Positions 7,080-14,421 of a DNA stretch of 14,536 nucleotides are shown here, piece after piece. The stretch's first letter is position 1. Each line of letters starts with the position of its first letter. The stretch covers positions 1-14,536 of the forward strand of contig JACQVU010000386.1 in NCBI GenBank assembly GCA_016209585.1, read 5' to 3'. The position numbers and the translations under genes are program-made. The notes below the pieces were generated by a model, which was not told the DNA's origin, did not search any database, and saw only the letters and a program-made list of their open reading frames with translations. This DNA comes from Planctomycetota bacterium. Lineage in GTDB: Bacteria > Planctomycetota > UBA8742 > JACQVU01.

Positions 7080-7828
7080 ACCACCGTTCCCTCCCGCTCC
7101 GCGCGTTCCAGAGCGGCAAGCCCGTTTTCGGCGCGCTCCGCGAGACCGGGGCGGGCCAGCGCCTTCACCAACAGCGCGAGCCTCTCGTTGCCGGGATGCA
7201 CCGGGCCGATGCCGATCGCGGCCGCGACGTGAAGCCGATCTTGCTCGATTTTCCTCCGCTGCTCGCGCGCGAGGTCGAGCATGCGGTTGGCGAGCGTTTC
7301 GACCTGCGTGAAGTTCCCGAGGGCCGCGCACGCCAGAATCAACGTCTCACAAGCCGGAATATCCAAGGGTGAGGAATCATCGTCAGTGGACGCTTGATCA
7401 GGATACGGCACGCCCGCCACCTCGAAATCGCTTGGTTTCGGCAGCCGATCGAGAACGCGAAACCCGTCGATCACTGTTTCGTAGGCCCGCTGCACGATGT
7501 TCAATATGGGATCACGAACATCAGACGGGATCCCGTGCCGCTCTCCCATGTCATGGAGAATGTCCGTCGTGACTCGCGCCACCCGATCCAGACGATCCGC
7601 CAATACGCTCCAGCGAATCTCGCCGTGATCGTCGCACGCGAACAAGCCGATCCGAACGCTCTCATCAGCCGCGGCTTCCGCGATATCTTCCCGAACCTGT
7701 TCGATCGTCAGGTTGGCAAGTTGGGCCGGATCGCGGTATTTCTTCTCGAGTCGCTCACGTTCGCGCACGGGGTCGAGCACGAACGACCGCGCGATGTCCG
7801 CAGTGAATCCGGCTTCCGCCCACGGCAT
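7058..7828 (-). CDS. Unrecognised 256-aa protein, operon partner of the PIN nuclease
   Basis: I do not recognise the family. ATG 7828 is chosen because GGAGG (7837-7841) lies 8 nt upstream; the in-frame ATG at 7882 lacks one. The protein is soluble, acidic to neutral, without signal peptide or membrane helix, and looks mostly alpha-helical: a charged helix (about 20-50, RERERLEKKYRD), a segment with LFACDDHGEIRW, a long middle helical part, and a C-terminal pair of helices (LGNFTQVETLANRMLDLARE; later RAENGLAALERAERE) that faintly resembles TPR-like repeats. It is far longer than the usual 70-100-aa antitoxin and shows no AbrB, RHH or HTH pattern that I can identify. Its position as first gene, overlapping the PIN gene, suggests it modulates, delivers or neutralises the nuclease. 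Confidence 0.7.
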   Translation of the reverse strand: MPWAEAGFTADIARSFVLDPVRERERLEKKYRDPAQLANLTIEQVREDIAEAAADESVRIGLFACDDHGEIRWSVLADRLDRVARVTTDILHDMGERHGIPSDVRDPILNIVQRAYETVIDGFRVLDRLPKPSDFEVAGVPYPDQASTDDDSSPLDIPACETLILACAALGNFTQVETLANRMLDLAREQRRKIEQDRLHVAAAIGIGPVHPGNERLALLVKALARPGLAERAENGLAALERAEREGTVVWNEPSS

Positions 7829-7836
7829 GCGGCGCT

Positions 7837-7841
7837 CCTCC
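7837..7841 (-). promoter_or_regulatory. Ribosome binding site deciding the start of the 256-aa gene
   Basis: The minus strand reads GGAGG eight bases before the ATG at 7828, supporting this start over the in-frame ATG at 7882. Confidence 0.65.
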
Positions 7842-7929
7842 CATCGCCGGCGCGTCGCTCCGGCGGCTGCCCGCTCGATCACGGGGCCACTTCCTTGGAA
7901 GCGCGCACAACCCGCGATCCTATACTCGG

Positions 7930-7958
7930 ATTGTATCCACCCCCCAAGACGAGATCAA
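7930..7958 (-). promoter_or_regulatory. Probable promoter of the PIN operon
   Basis: On the minus strand TTGATC (7953-7958) and TACAAT (7930-7935) are spaced by exactly 17 bp, matching 4/6 and 5/6 of the sigma70 consensus. Transcription would start near 7923, giving a leader of about 95 nt. No clear operator palindrome overlaps it. Confidence 0.5.
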
Positions 7959-7975
7959 CGCCTCCAAATGGCCTC

Positions 7976-8028
7976 TTGACGGCGCGGGCGGGCGGCGGCG
8001 AGAATCCCCCCTTCCGACGGCCCGTCGG
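7976..8028 (+). promoter_or_regulatory. Weak promoter candidate and hairpin upstream of the ATP-grasp gene
   Basis: TTGACG (7976-7981) is followed after 18 bp by GAGAAT (8000-8005), a 5/6 plus 4/6 match. Just downstream, CCGACG (8014-8019) and CGTCGG (8023-8028) form a perfect 6-bp hairpin with a 3-nt loop, which could be an operator half-site pair or an mRNA hairpin. Both are weak in such GC-rich DNA. Confidence 0.25.
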
Positions 8029-8100
8029 TGAGGTCCGGGCGAGACGAAAACCGGTCGCGAACCGTCCCCGGGGACATCGCGCTACACGAGGGTTGTTCAC

Positions 8101-9618
8101 ATGAGCGCCGCAGCCACGGTTGAAACGCTGGTCGGGGTGATGGACCCCAACCACTTCTCGTTCCGCACCACGTTCGAGAAACTGCTCGCCTTTCTCGACC
8201 TGCATATTCCCCACGGCGGGACGGTGCATCACCTCACGACGCGGCGTCTGAAGTCGCGGCCGTACGACGTGTTGAACGCCCAGTGCCCCTACGCCGCGGT
8301 GATCAACCGCGGGGCGCACTGGAACCAGCATTTCAACTCCTACCTGATGACGGTGTCGCTGGAGACCTATCAACTCAACAACATGGTCTCCTTCCACTCC
8401 ATCGACAAGAACACCGGCTACGGCCAGATGTTCAAACTGGGGTTGAAGGTTCCGCCCACGGTGGCGGTGCCGCAGCAGGACTACAGTAAACTGTTGGAGG
8501 GGGAGAACATCAAGCCCGACCTGATCTTCGACGATCACGAGATGTTCGACCTGCGCGAGATCGGCGAGCACGTGGGCTTCCCCGCCTTCCTCAAGCCGCA
8601 GTCCGGCGGGGGGTGGCGCGGCGTGGAGCGGGTGGAGAACTTCGAGGAGTTCGTCGAGAAGTACAACAAGTCCGGCGACACGCCGATGAACCTGCAGAAG
8701 GCCGTCGACTACCGCGAGTTCGTGCGCACCATGGGCATCGGGCCGCAGATGCTGCCGATGCACTACAACGCCTCGGCCAAGTTCTCGCACGACCGCTACC
8801 TGCGCGGGAACGGCCGCGCCGTGGAGCACAACTTCCTGAAGCCCGAGGAACATGACGAGGCGTCCAAGGTCTGCAAGATCATCAACGCCTTCTACGGCTG
8901 GCACCACAACACCTGCGAGTCGCTGATCGACAAGCAGACCGGCGACATCCACCCCATCGACTTCTGCAACGCCTACCCCGACTCCTCGCTCACCTCGCTG
9001 CACTTCTACTTCCCCGAGATGGTGAAGAACATGGTGCGGTGGATCGCCTTCGTGGCCGTCACCGGCCGCAAGAGCGGCTTCACCTTCACCGAACGCTGGC
9101 CGGAGTTCTGGGACGTGGCCAAACGGGCTGACCGGGAAGGCTGGCCCTACAAGACCCGCATCGCCGAACTGGCACGCATCGCCGACGACTACTTCGAGGC
9201 CCCGCGCTTCCGCGACTTCTGCGCCCAACACCTCGCCGACCTCGACGAACGCGCCTTCGAGTTCTTCTCTTCCCCGACCTTCTTCGAGATCATCCACGAC
9301 AAGGTGTACCGCTACTTCAAGGTCCCCCAGGAGCGCGAAGCCAAGCACGCCCACTACGCCGGCATCCACAACTTCTGGGTCCACTGCGAAAAAGAGCGGC
9401 TGTCCGCGCTGAAAACCCCGGCGTCGAGGCCCCCCGTCGGCGCGGCCGGCGCCGGAGGCGGCCCGCCGGGGCAACCGGCCACCCCCGCCGAGGTCGCCGC
9501 CCGGCGGGCCGAGACCAAGCGCCGCGTGGCGTCCAAGAAAGCGTCCGGCCGCTCGCGCGCCACCACCAGCGTGCTGGGGCGGAAACTCGCCCGCTCTTCC
9601 CCCGACAAGAAGAATTGA
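8101..9618 (+). CDS. ATP-grasp-like ligase of unknown substrate
   Basis: 505 aa. ATG 8101 has GAGGG (8088-8092) at 8-nt spacing. ATP-grasp enzymes join a carboxylate, activated as acyl phosphate, to an amine or thiol. Signs of the fold: a pre-ATP-grasp-like N-terminal part with NAQCPYAAVINRG (59-71), then GFPAFLKPQSGGGWRGV (159-175) resembling the nucleotide-binding strand plus flexible Gly-rich loop (Lys165), and GDIHPIDFCNAYPDS (281-295), where Asp287 and Asn290 fit the metal-binding D/E-x-x-N position. Residues 300-436 are a helical C-terminal extension rich in aromatic residues. Residues 439-505 are a low-complexity Pro/Gly then Lys/Arg-rich basic tail, possibly for nucleic acid or membrane contact. 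It is soluble, with no signal peptide. It stands next to the export operon at 9681 with a 62-bp gap but shares no obvious function. The substrate is not recognisable. Confidence 0.7.
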   Translation: MSAAATVETLVGVMDPNHFSFRTTFEKLLAFLDLHIPHGGTVHHLTTRRLKSRPYDVLNAQCPYAAVINRGAHWNQHFNSYLMTVSLETYQLNNMVSFHSIDKNTGYGQMFKLGLKVPPTVAVPQQDYSKLLEGENIKPDLIFDDHEMFDLREIGEHVGFPAFLKPQSGGGWRGVERVENFEEFVEKYNKSGDTPMNLQKAVDYREFVRTMGIGPQMLPMHYNASAKFSHDRYLRGNGRAVEHNFLKPEEHDEASKVCKIINAFYGWHHNTCESLIDKQTGDIHPIDFCNAYPDSSLTSLHFYFPEMVKNMVRWIAFVAVTGRKSGFTFTERWPEFWDVAKRADREGWPYKTRIAELARIADDYFEAPRFRDFCAQHLADLDERAFEFFSSPTFFEIIHDKVYRYFKVPQEREAKHAHYAGIHNFWVHCEKERLSALKTPASRPPVGAAGAGGGPPGQPATPAEVAARRAETKRRVASKKASGRSRATTSVLGRKLARSSPDKKN

Positions 9619-9680
9619 CGCCCTCACCGCCGACGCGCCGGCGTGGGGCGGTCCCTCCACCAGAGGCCGGCTGGCCACCC

Positions 9681-10961
9681 GTGGCGCGCACGCGCTGGTT
9701 CCTTCTCGCGTTGCTGGTCGTCGTCGTGGCGACCGCGGCGGTTCTCGCGCCGTCCGCACGGAGGGGAGATTCGGGAGCGGCGGCGTTCGCTTCCGCCGCC
9801 GTCGCCGGGGACGGGTCGCGGGCGGCGCGGACGTCGGTGGCGACGGCGTCAACCGGACGGCACGCGCCCGACGAATCTCCGGCGCGCGGGCTGGCCGTGC
9901 CCTTCCCGGTCGTCGCGGAGGAAGCAAGCCCCGCGCTGGCCGAGCGGCGCGAACTGGGGCGGTTGCTCTTTTTCGATCCTATTCTCTCCGCTGAGAACAA
10001 CCTGTCGTGCGCCCATTGCCACCATCCGGACCTGGGCTTCGCGGACGGCCGGGCGCGGGCCTTGGGCCGCGGCGGCGCGGGCCTCGGGCCGGCGCGCACG
10101 GGCGGCGTGCCGTTGCGGCGTGGCGCGCCCTCGCTCTGGAACGCGGCCTTCGCCCCGGCGCTCTTCTGGGACGGCCGCGCCGCCACGCTGGAGGAGCAGG
10201 CGGCGGGGCCGATCACGGCGCCCGACGAAATGGGCGAGGACCCGGAGCGGCTCACCGCCGAACTGGCGGCGATTCCGGAATACGCGCGCCGCTTCCGAGC
10301 GGCGTTCCCTCCACCGGCCCCGGCCGCGGAGGCCCAGGCGCCGGTGTCGTTCCAACACGTGACGGCCGCGCTGGCCGCGTTCGAACGCACGCTGCTCGCG
10401 CGCGACTCGCGCTTCGACCGCTTCGCCGCCGGGGACCGCGCGGCGCTCGACGAGTCGGAGAAGAGCGGCCTCAAACTCTTCCTCTCGCCGATGACGCGAT
10501 GCGTCGAGTGCCACGAGTTGCCCACCTTCACCTCCCGCCAGTTCAAGGTCATCGGCGTGCCGGACGCGCCGGACGCCCCGCCGGACGCCGGCCGCGCGGA
10601 GGTGGTGGGCGGGCGCTATTACCGGGGCGCGTTCAAGACCCCCACGCTTCGCAACGTGGCCCTCACCGCCCCGTACATGCATAATGGCGCTTTCGCCACG
10701 CTGGAGGAGGTGGTCGACTTCTACGCCTCCGGCAAGGGCAGGGAACGGATCCCCCAGGGGCTGTACGTGGACGACTTCATCGGCGCTTTCCAACTCTCGG
10801 CCGCCGGCCGGCGCGACCTGGTGGCCTTCCTGCGGGCGCTGACCGACGAACGTCCCCCCCAGCCGCCGCCCGCGGCCGTGCCGTCCGGGCTGGCGGTGGT
10901 TCCGCGGCTGAACCGAAACCCCGCGCCGCCGCCCGGCGCGGCTCACAGGAGCCAGGAATGA
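9681..10961 (+). CDS. Di-haem cytochrome c peroxidase (CcpA/MauG family)
   Basis: 426 aa from GTG 9681, which begins a clean export signal MARTRWFLLALLVVVVATAA. A TTG at 9615 in the same frame overlaps the ATP-grasp stop and is an alternative start, but would place 22 Pro-rich residues before the signal. Two c-type haem sites are present: CAHCH (110-114) and CVECH (274-278). Between them are SLWNAAFAPALFWDGRA (151-167) and HVTAALAAFERTLL (226-239), and near the end FKTPTLRNVALTAPYMHNG (318-336); all are hallmarks of bacterial di-haem peroxidases. Met333 sits where peroxidases carry the distal Met ligand of one haem; MauG has Tyr. It likely acts in the periplasm, reducing peroxide or oxidising a partner protein. 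A Pro-rich tail (392-426) follows the domain. The stop overlaps the next gene's ATG (ATGA). Confidence 0.88.
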   Translation: MARTRWFLLALLVVVVATAAVLAPSARRGDSGAAAFASAAVAGDGSRAARTSVATASTGRHAPDESPARGLAVPFPVVAEEASPALAERRELGRLLFFDPILSAENNLSCAHCHHPDLGFADGRARALGRGGAGLGPARTGGVPLRRGAPSLWNAAFAPALFWDGRAATLEEQAAGPITAPDEMGEDPERLTAELAAIPEYARRFRAAFPPPAPAAEAQAPVSFQHVTAALAAFERTLLARDSRFDRFAAGDRAALDESEKSGLKLFLSPMTRCVECHELPTFTSRQFKVIGVPDAPDAPPDAGRAEVVGGRYYRGAFKTPTLRNVALTAPYMHNGAFATLEEVVDFYASGKGRERIPQGLYVDDFIGAFQLSAAGRRDLVAFLRALTDERPPQPPPAAVPSGLAVVPRLNRNPAPPPGAAHRSQE

Positions 10962-12115
10962 TCGCCATCGCCGGTTTCGTCCGTCTCGCCGCCGCCGCGG
11001 CGCTCGTGGCCGTGGTGGCGGCGCCCGCGCTGGGGTGCCGCAAACTGTCGCCCGCGTCAACCGTGGAGAGGGCCGGCGCGGGGGCCAGGGAGGCGCGCCG
11101 CGCCACCATCGTGGTGAAGGCCGGCGAGCGCATTCAGGACGCGGTGGACCGCGCCGGGGAGGGCGACGTGATCGGCGTCGAGCCAGGCGTCTACCAGGAG
11201 TCGGTGCTCATCACCACGCCCCGCCTGACGCTCTTCAGCATGACCGAGGGGGGCCGCGCGGCCGTGCTCGACGGCAGCGGCGTCGCGGAAGACGGCGCGG
11301 CCATCCGCCGGCCGGACGGCTTCAGCGTCACGGGGGCCAGCGGCCTGGTGCTCGAGGGGTTCTGCATCCAGAGTTACGCCGGGAACGGCGTAAAGGTGAC
11401 GGAATCCAGCGACGTGGTGCTGCGCGACCTCACCATTCACGACGCCGGGCTGTACGGGGTCTACCCCGTCGCATGCGTCGGCACGGTGGTTGAACGGTGC
11501 CGGGTGTCGCGGATCGCCGACGCCGGCATCTACGCCGGCCTCTCGCGGCGCTGCGTCATTCGCGACAACGAGTGCTTCGACAACGTGGCCGGCATCGAGA
11601 TTGAAAACTCCGACGACTGCGTGGTGACCGGCAACTCCTGCCACCACAACACCGCCGGCATCCTGGTGTTCGTGCTGCCGAACCTGCCGGTGAAGGTGGG
11701 GCGGCGCAACGAAGTGCGCGACAACCGCGTCCAGGAGAACAACCTGCGGAACTGGGGCAAACCCGATTCGGTCATCGGCGAACTGCCGGAGGGGTGCGGC
11801 GTCATCGTGATGGCGGCCGACGACACGCTCGTGACCGGCAACGTCATCGAGGGCAATCGCTCGTTCGGCGTCGGCGTCCTCTCGCTCACCGACATCAACC
11901 TTCCCGAAAGCGACGCCATCGACGTGGAGCCGAACTCCGACCGCACCACGGTCCGCGACAATCTCATCCGCGACAATGGCGCGCGGCCGGCCGCCAAGAT
12001 CGCCGTCCAGGGCCTGCCGGGCGTCAACCTCTTCTGGAACCTCCGAGGCCAGGGCAACTGCTGGCGCGAGGAGACCACCGGCCGCTTTCCCGAAACCCTG
12101 CCGCTCTGCCGGTGA
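10958..12115 (+). CDS. Right-handed beta-helix lipoprotein
   Basis: 385 aa. ATG 10958 overlaps the preceding stop by 4 bp and has AGGAG (10947-10951) at 6-nt spacing. The signal peptide ends in ALGC, with Cys27 as the lipidation site. IVVKAGERIQDAVDRAGEGD (51-70) is the usual entry strand of NosD/pectate-lyase-like beta-helices, then repeated turns follow (SDVVLRDLTIHDAGLYGV, RRCVIRDNECFDNVAGIEI, DDCVVTGNSCHHNTAGILV, DDTLVTGNVIEGNRSFGVGV, RTTVRDNLIRDN). The segment ILVFVLPNLPVKVGRRNEVRDN is like the TIGR03805 family of exported beta-helix proteins, known for pairing with an uncharacterised cytochrome-type family (TIGR03806). No catalytic residues are evident; binding of a glycan or a scaffold role is as likely as lyase activity. 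It sits between the peroxidase and a cupredoxin gene. Confidence 0.85.
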   Translation: MIAIAGFVRLAAAAALVAVVAAPALGCRKLSPASTVERAGAGAREARRATIVVKAGERIQDAVDRAGEGDVIGVEPGVYQESVLITTPRLTLFSMTEGGRAAVLDGSGVAEDGAAIRRPDGFSVTGASGLVLEGFCIQSYAGNGVKVTESSDVVLRDLTIHDAGLYGVYPVACVGTVVERCRVSRIADAGIYAGLSRRCVIRDNECFDNVAGIEIENSDDCVVTGNSCHHNTAGILVFVLPNLPVKVGRRNEVRDNRVQENNLRNWGKPDSVIGELPEGCGVIVMAADDTLVTGNVIEGNRSFGVGVLSLTDINLPESDAIDVEPNSDRTTVRDNLIRDNGARPAAKIAVQGLPGVNLFWNLRGQGNCWREETTGRFPETLPLCR

Positions 12116-12147
12116 CCTCGGCGCGGCCTTGGGGAACCCCTCGGATC

Positions 12148-12999
12148 ATGCCCCATCGCGCCACCTGGTCGCTCACGCGGTGCGCGGCGCTTCTGATGGT
12201 CGCGGCCGCCTCCGCCTGCTCGCCGGATCGCGGCGCGGCCGGCCCGCCCGGTAAAGGCGCGGCGCGTCCAACCGCTCCGCTCGCCCAGACGCGCGCGCCG
12301 GCCGCGCTGCCCGTGGTCCCGTGGACGGCGGTGACACCCGGCGCGGAGCCTGCGACGTTCACGGTTCGCGGTCGGGTGCTCTTTCAGGGCGACGTTCCCC
12401 CGCGTTACCGGCCGCGCGCCGCCTCCGGCGCAGCGGCCGGAACGGCCGCGGGCGAGGTCGCGGCTCCGCCCCCGGCGATCGTAGACGCGGAGGGCGGCGT
12501 GCGCGACGTGGTCGTGGCGCTGGAATCCCCCGCCGCCGCGGCCGCGCTCGCGGGCGCGGCTGGGCGGGAGGTGGAGATCGATCAGGCCGGGTCGGTGTTC
12601 GCGCCCCACGTGGCGGCCCTCCCCGCCGGCGGGCGGGTGCGGTTCCGCAACTCCGACGCCATCCCGCATGGGGTACAGATTGTGGAACGCGGGTTCACCG
12701 TCGAAACCCGCAATCTCGCGGCTGGCGGCGAGTGGCTCTTCCAGCCGCCGGCGCGGGCGGGCGACTACACCATTGGCTGCGGAATGCACGCCTGGATGAG
12801 CGCCTTCGTCCGGGTGACGTCCACGCCCTTCTGCGCCGTCAGCGGGGAGGAGGGGGCGTTCGCCATCGCCGGCGTCCCGGCCGGAGCCTACGACGTGACA
12901 TTACGACACCTCCACCTGAAAGCCGCGACCCCGGCGCCCGGTCGGATCACGCTGCCGAAAGGCGCCGACCGCCCGCTGACGCTGACGGTCAGGCGGTGA
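12148..12999 (+). CDS. Cupredoxin-domain lipoprotein (type I copper)
   Basis: 283 aa. It starts 32 bp after the beta-helix gene; ATG 12148 opens a signal peptide with an AASAC cleavage box, making Cys24 a plausible lipidation site. No good Shine-Dalgarno is seen, so re-initiation is likely. Residues 25-115 are low-complexity Ala/Pro with a strand-like stretch (FTVRGRVLFQGDVPPRY). The cupredoxin-like domain (about 118-226) has FAPHVAALPAGGRVRFRNSD (151-170) and candidate copper ligands His174 (IPHGVQ), Cys211, His214 and Met217 (CGMHAWM). The part after it (PFCAVSGEEGAFAIAGVPAGAYDVTL, 227-252) matches the carboxypeptidase-regulatory-like tail seen in 'methylamine utilisation-type' cupredoxin proteins. 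Likely an envelope electron carrier or copper-binding partner of the di-haem peroxidase. The 3' end overlaps the convergent gene by 11 bp. Confidence 0.82.
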   Translation: MPHRATWSLTRCAALLMVAAASACSPDRGAAGPPGKGAARPTAPLAQTRAPAALPVVPWTAVTPGAEPATFTVRGRVLFQGDVPPRYRPRAASGAAAGTAAGEVAAPPPAIVDAEGGVRDVVVALESPAAAAALAGAAGREVEIDQAGSVFAPHVAALPAGGRVRFRNSDAIPHGVQIVERGFTVETRNLAAGGEWLFQPPARAGDYTIGCGMHAWMSAFVRVTSTPFCAVSGEEGAFAIAGVPAGAYDVTLRHLHLKAATPAPGRITLPKGADRPLTLTVRR

Positions 13000-13264
13000 A
13001 CGGCCCGGTCTCGCCCGGAAGCCGGGGAGGTTCCGCGCCCGGCCGGATGGCGCGCGGGGGGTCGCCTCCCGCGGACCGCCGCGTCGCCGGCCGCGGCGCG
13101 GGTGAAGAGGGCGGCCCGGCCCCGGCGCGCCGCTCCGGTCGATGGTTGACCCCGCGGAAGAAGAATATCCGCGCGCCACACCCGCACTGGATGCTGACCT
13201 CGTCCAGGGTCTCGTCGCACGGGTGTTTCACCGCGCAGCAATAGCAGACGATCATGCTTGCCAT
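12989..13264 (-). CDS. Small cysteine-rich protein, possible zinc ribbon
   Basis: 91 aa if it starts at ATG 13264; ATG 13255 and GTG 13309 are alternatives in the same frame, none with a good Shine-Dalgarno. The N-terminal 37 residues look real: CYCC (7-10), Cys16 and QCGCGARIFFF (26-36) place six Cys in a pattern that could bind zinc. The remaining part is Arg/Pro/Ala-rich and may be read-through of GC-rich DNA. It ends 11 bp inside the convergent cupredoxin gene. I do not recognise a family; a chance frame remains possible. Confidence 0.45.
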   Translation of the reverse strand: MASMIVCYCCAVKHPCDETLDEVSIQCGCGARIFFFRGVNHRPERRAGAGPPSSPAPRPATRRSAGGDPPRAIRPGAEPPRLPGETGPFTA

Positions 13265-13409
13265 GGGCGACGCGCCGCCACGCTCCGCTGGTATTGTGGG
13301 AAATTTCACACCCTATTTGAAGACAAAAAAGGCGCACCGTGCCGCATGCGATCGTACGACGTGAAACATTCGGGGGATACGCCCGCGCCGGCCCAGCCAA
13401 GAGCCTGTT

Positions 13410-13437
13410 ACTGACGACCGACAACTGACAACTGGTT
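13410..13437. repeat. Degenerate heptanucleotide tandem repeat
   Basis: Four adjacent 7-bp units: ACTGACG, ACCGACA, ACTGACA, ACTGGTT (reverse complement of the core: TGTCAGT). It lies 15 bp past the stop of the TPR gene, in the short gap before the Cys-rich gene. Short heptamer arrays of this kind occur in intergenic DNA of several bacterial groups. Confidence 0.5.
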
Positions 13438-13451
13438 GTGGGAGCAATATG

Positions 13452-14180
13452 TCACGGTCGTACGCGCGCGATCGCCGCCGCCGCTTCGCGGCGTCGATCC
13501 CAGTTCTTCGGCGCCAACGAGAGCGCCCGCCGAAAGTCGCTCTCCGCTCCCGCCCGCTGCCCAAGTCGTTCCCGCGCCAACCCACGGCAGTGCCAGCCGT
13601 CGGCGCCGGTCGGGTCGCCCCGTATCGCGAGTTCCGCGTGACGCCGCGCGGCTGAAAAATCGCCAGCCGCGAGCCGTTCGCGCGAGCGCGCGCACTCGGC
13701 CGCGGCCACGGCGGCCGGCGCGCGGCTGGGCGCGGGGCTATGGCTGCCACTCGTGGCCTCCTCGATCGCGCGGCGAACGCGCGAGTAGTTCTTGAGAAGG
13801 TACGGGCCGACGGCTACGGACAGGCTGGCAACCACGACGCCGATGGTTGTCCACCACCCCCGGCGCGTCCCGCGGCCACGCCCATTCATCGCCTCAGCCG
13901 CGTTCTTTCGCTCCAGCGACGGTGGGGCTGCCTTGCGAACGCCTGGCCCCGGATCGACCGGCGGCGGCGCCGCGCTCGCCTCGGGGAACCCCGCGAGCAG
14001 CCGTCGCGCCTGCGAACGGGTCAATAGCCTGCGGCGAACCAGAGCCTCGCAAAGCGTCAGCACCGTCGTTCCTTCGCCGGCGGCCGCGATCTCCGGAAGC
14101 ACGCGTTCCAGCGTCGCCGGGGCCACGAGATCGGTCTCGACGCAACGGGTGATGAACCGCCGCAGATGATCGGCGTCCAT
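13452..14180 (-). CDS. Single-pass membrane protein with C-terminal TPRs
   Basis: 242 aa. The N-terminal 65 residues (HLRRFITRCVETDLVAPATL ... RRRLLTRSQARRLLAGF) are helical and resemble the short cytoplasmic module found before kinase or TPR domains in planctomycetes ('LLT..QA..LL.G'). A Pro-rich linker follows, then a membrane helix (about 109-129, WWTTIGVVVASLSVAVGPYLL) flanked by Arg/Lys, and a C-terminal part (163-223) with two TPR-like units: RERLAAGDFSAARRHAELAI and GLARERLGQRAGAESDFRRA. A bitopic scaffold protein is the simplest reading. There is no kinase domain and no catalytic motif. The Shine-Dalgarno before ATG 14180 is poor. The partner is unknown. Confidence 0.65.
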   Translation of the reverse strand: MDADHLRRFITRCVETDLVAPATLERVLPEIAAAGEGTTVLTLCEALVRRRLLTRSQARRLLAGFPEASAAPPPVDPGPGVRKAAPPSLERKNAAEAMNGRGRGTRRGWWTTIGVVVASLSVAVGPYLLKNYSRVRRAIEEATSGSHSPAPSRAPAAVAAAECARSRERLAAGDFSAARRHAELAIRGDPTGADGWHCRGLARERLGQRAGAESDFRRALSLAPKNWDRRREAAAAIARVRP

Positions 14181-14421
14181 GGCCTCATCCCTGGTGGCCG
14201 CGGGGGAACGTTTCCGCCGCCGCGCGTTTCCGGCCGCGCGCGCGAGTGAACCGTGAGCCTACACCCGCTGCGCGTTCCGGACCAGGCGGGGTCCGCGGAA
14301 CCCACGGATCAACGTGTTCGATATCGCGGCGGCCGTCTCGCGGGCGTTGGGATGCGACACGAACGCCCGCGCGTCAACTCCGCCATCCAACCGCCGCCGA
14401 TGACGCCGATGCGCCCAGGGG
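14181..14421. other. Upstream region of the TPR gene, no convincing gene
   Basis: 241 bp. A minus-strand frame is open from about 14515 down to a TAG at 14259-14261 and ends in a fairly protein-like stretch (ARAFVSHPNARETAAAISN), but it has no credible start or Shine-Dalgarno. No clear promoter for the TPR gene is seen. Confidence 0.35.

Noticed and set aside
7879..9927. Minus-strand open frame of 682 codons opposite the ATP-grasp gene
   Set aside because: Val/His/Gly-rich antisense translation typical of high-GC third positions, and it also crosses into the peroxidase gene.
9317..11060. Minus-strand open frames opposite the peroxidase gene
   Set aside because: Ser/Arg/Ala-rich shadows without motifs; the plus strand carries two CXXCH haem sites and the family's conserved blocks.
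13401..13409. GAGCCTGTT, partly like the MITE end GAGCCTGTCGG
   Set aside because: Only eight bases match and I see no inverted partner nearby, so a second element copy is not supported.
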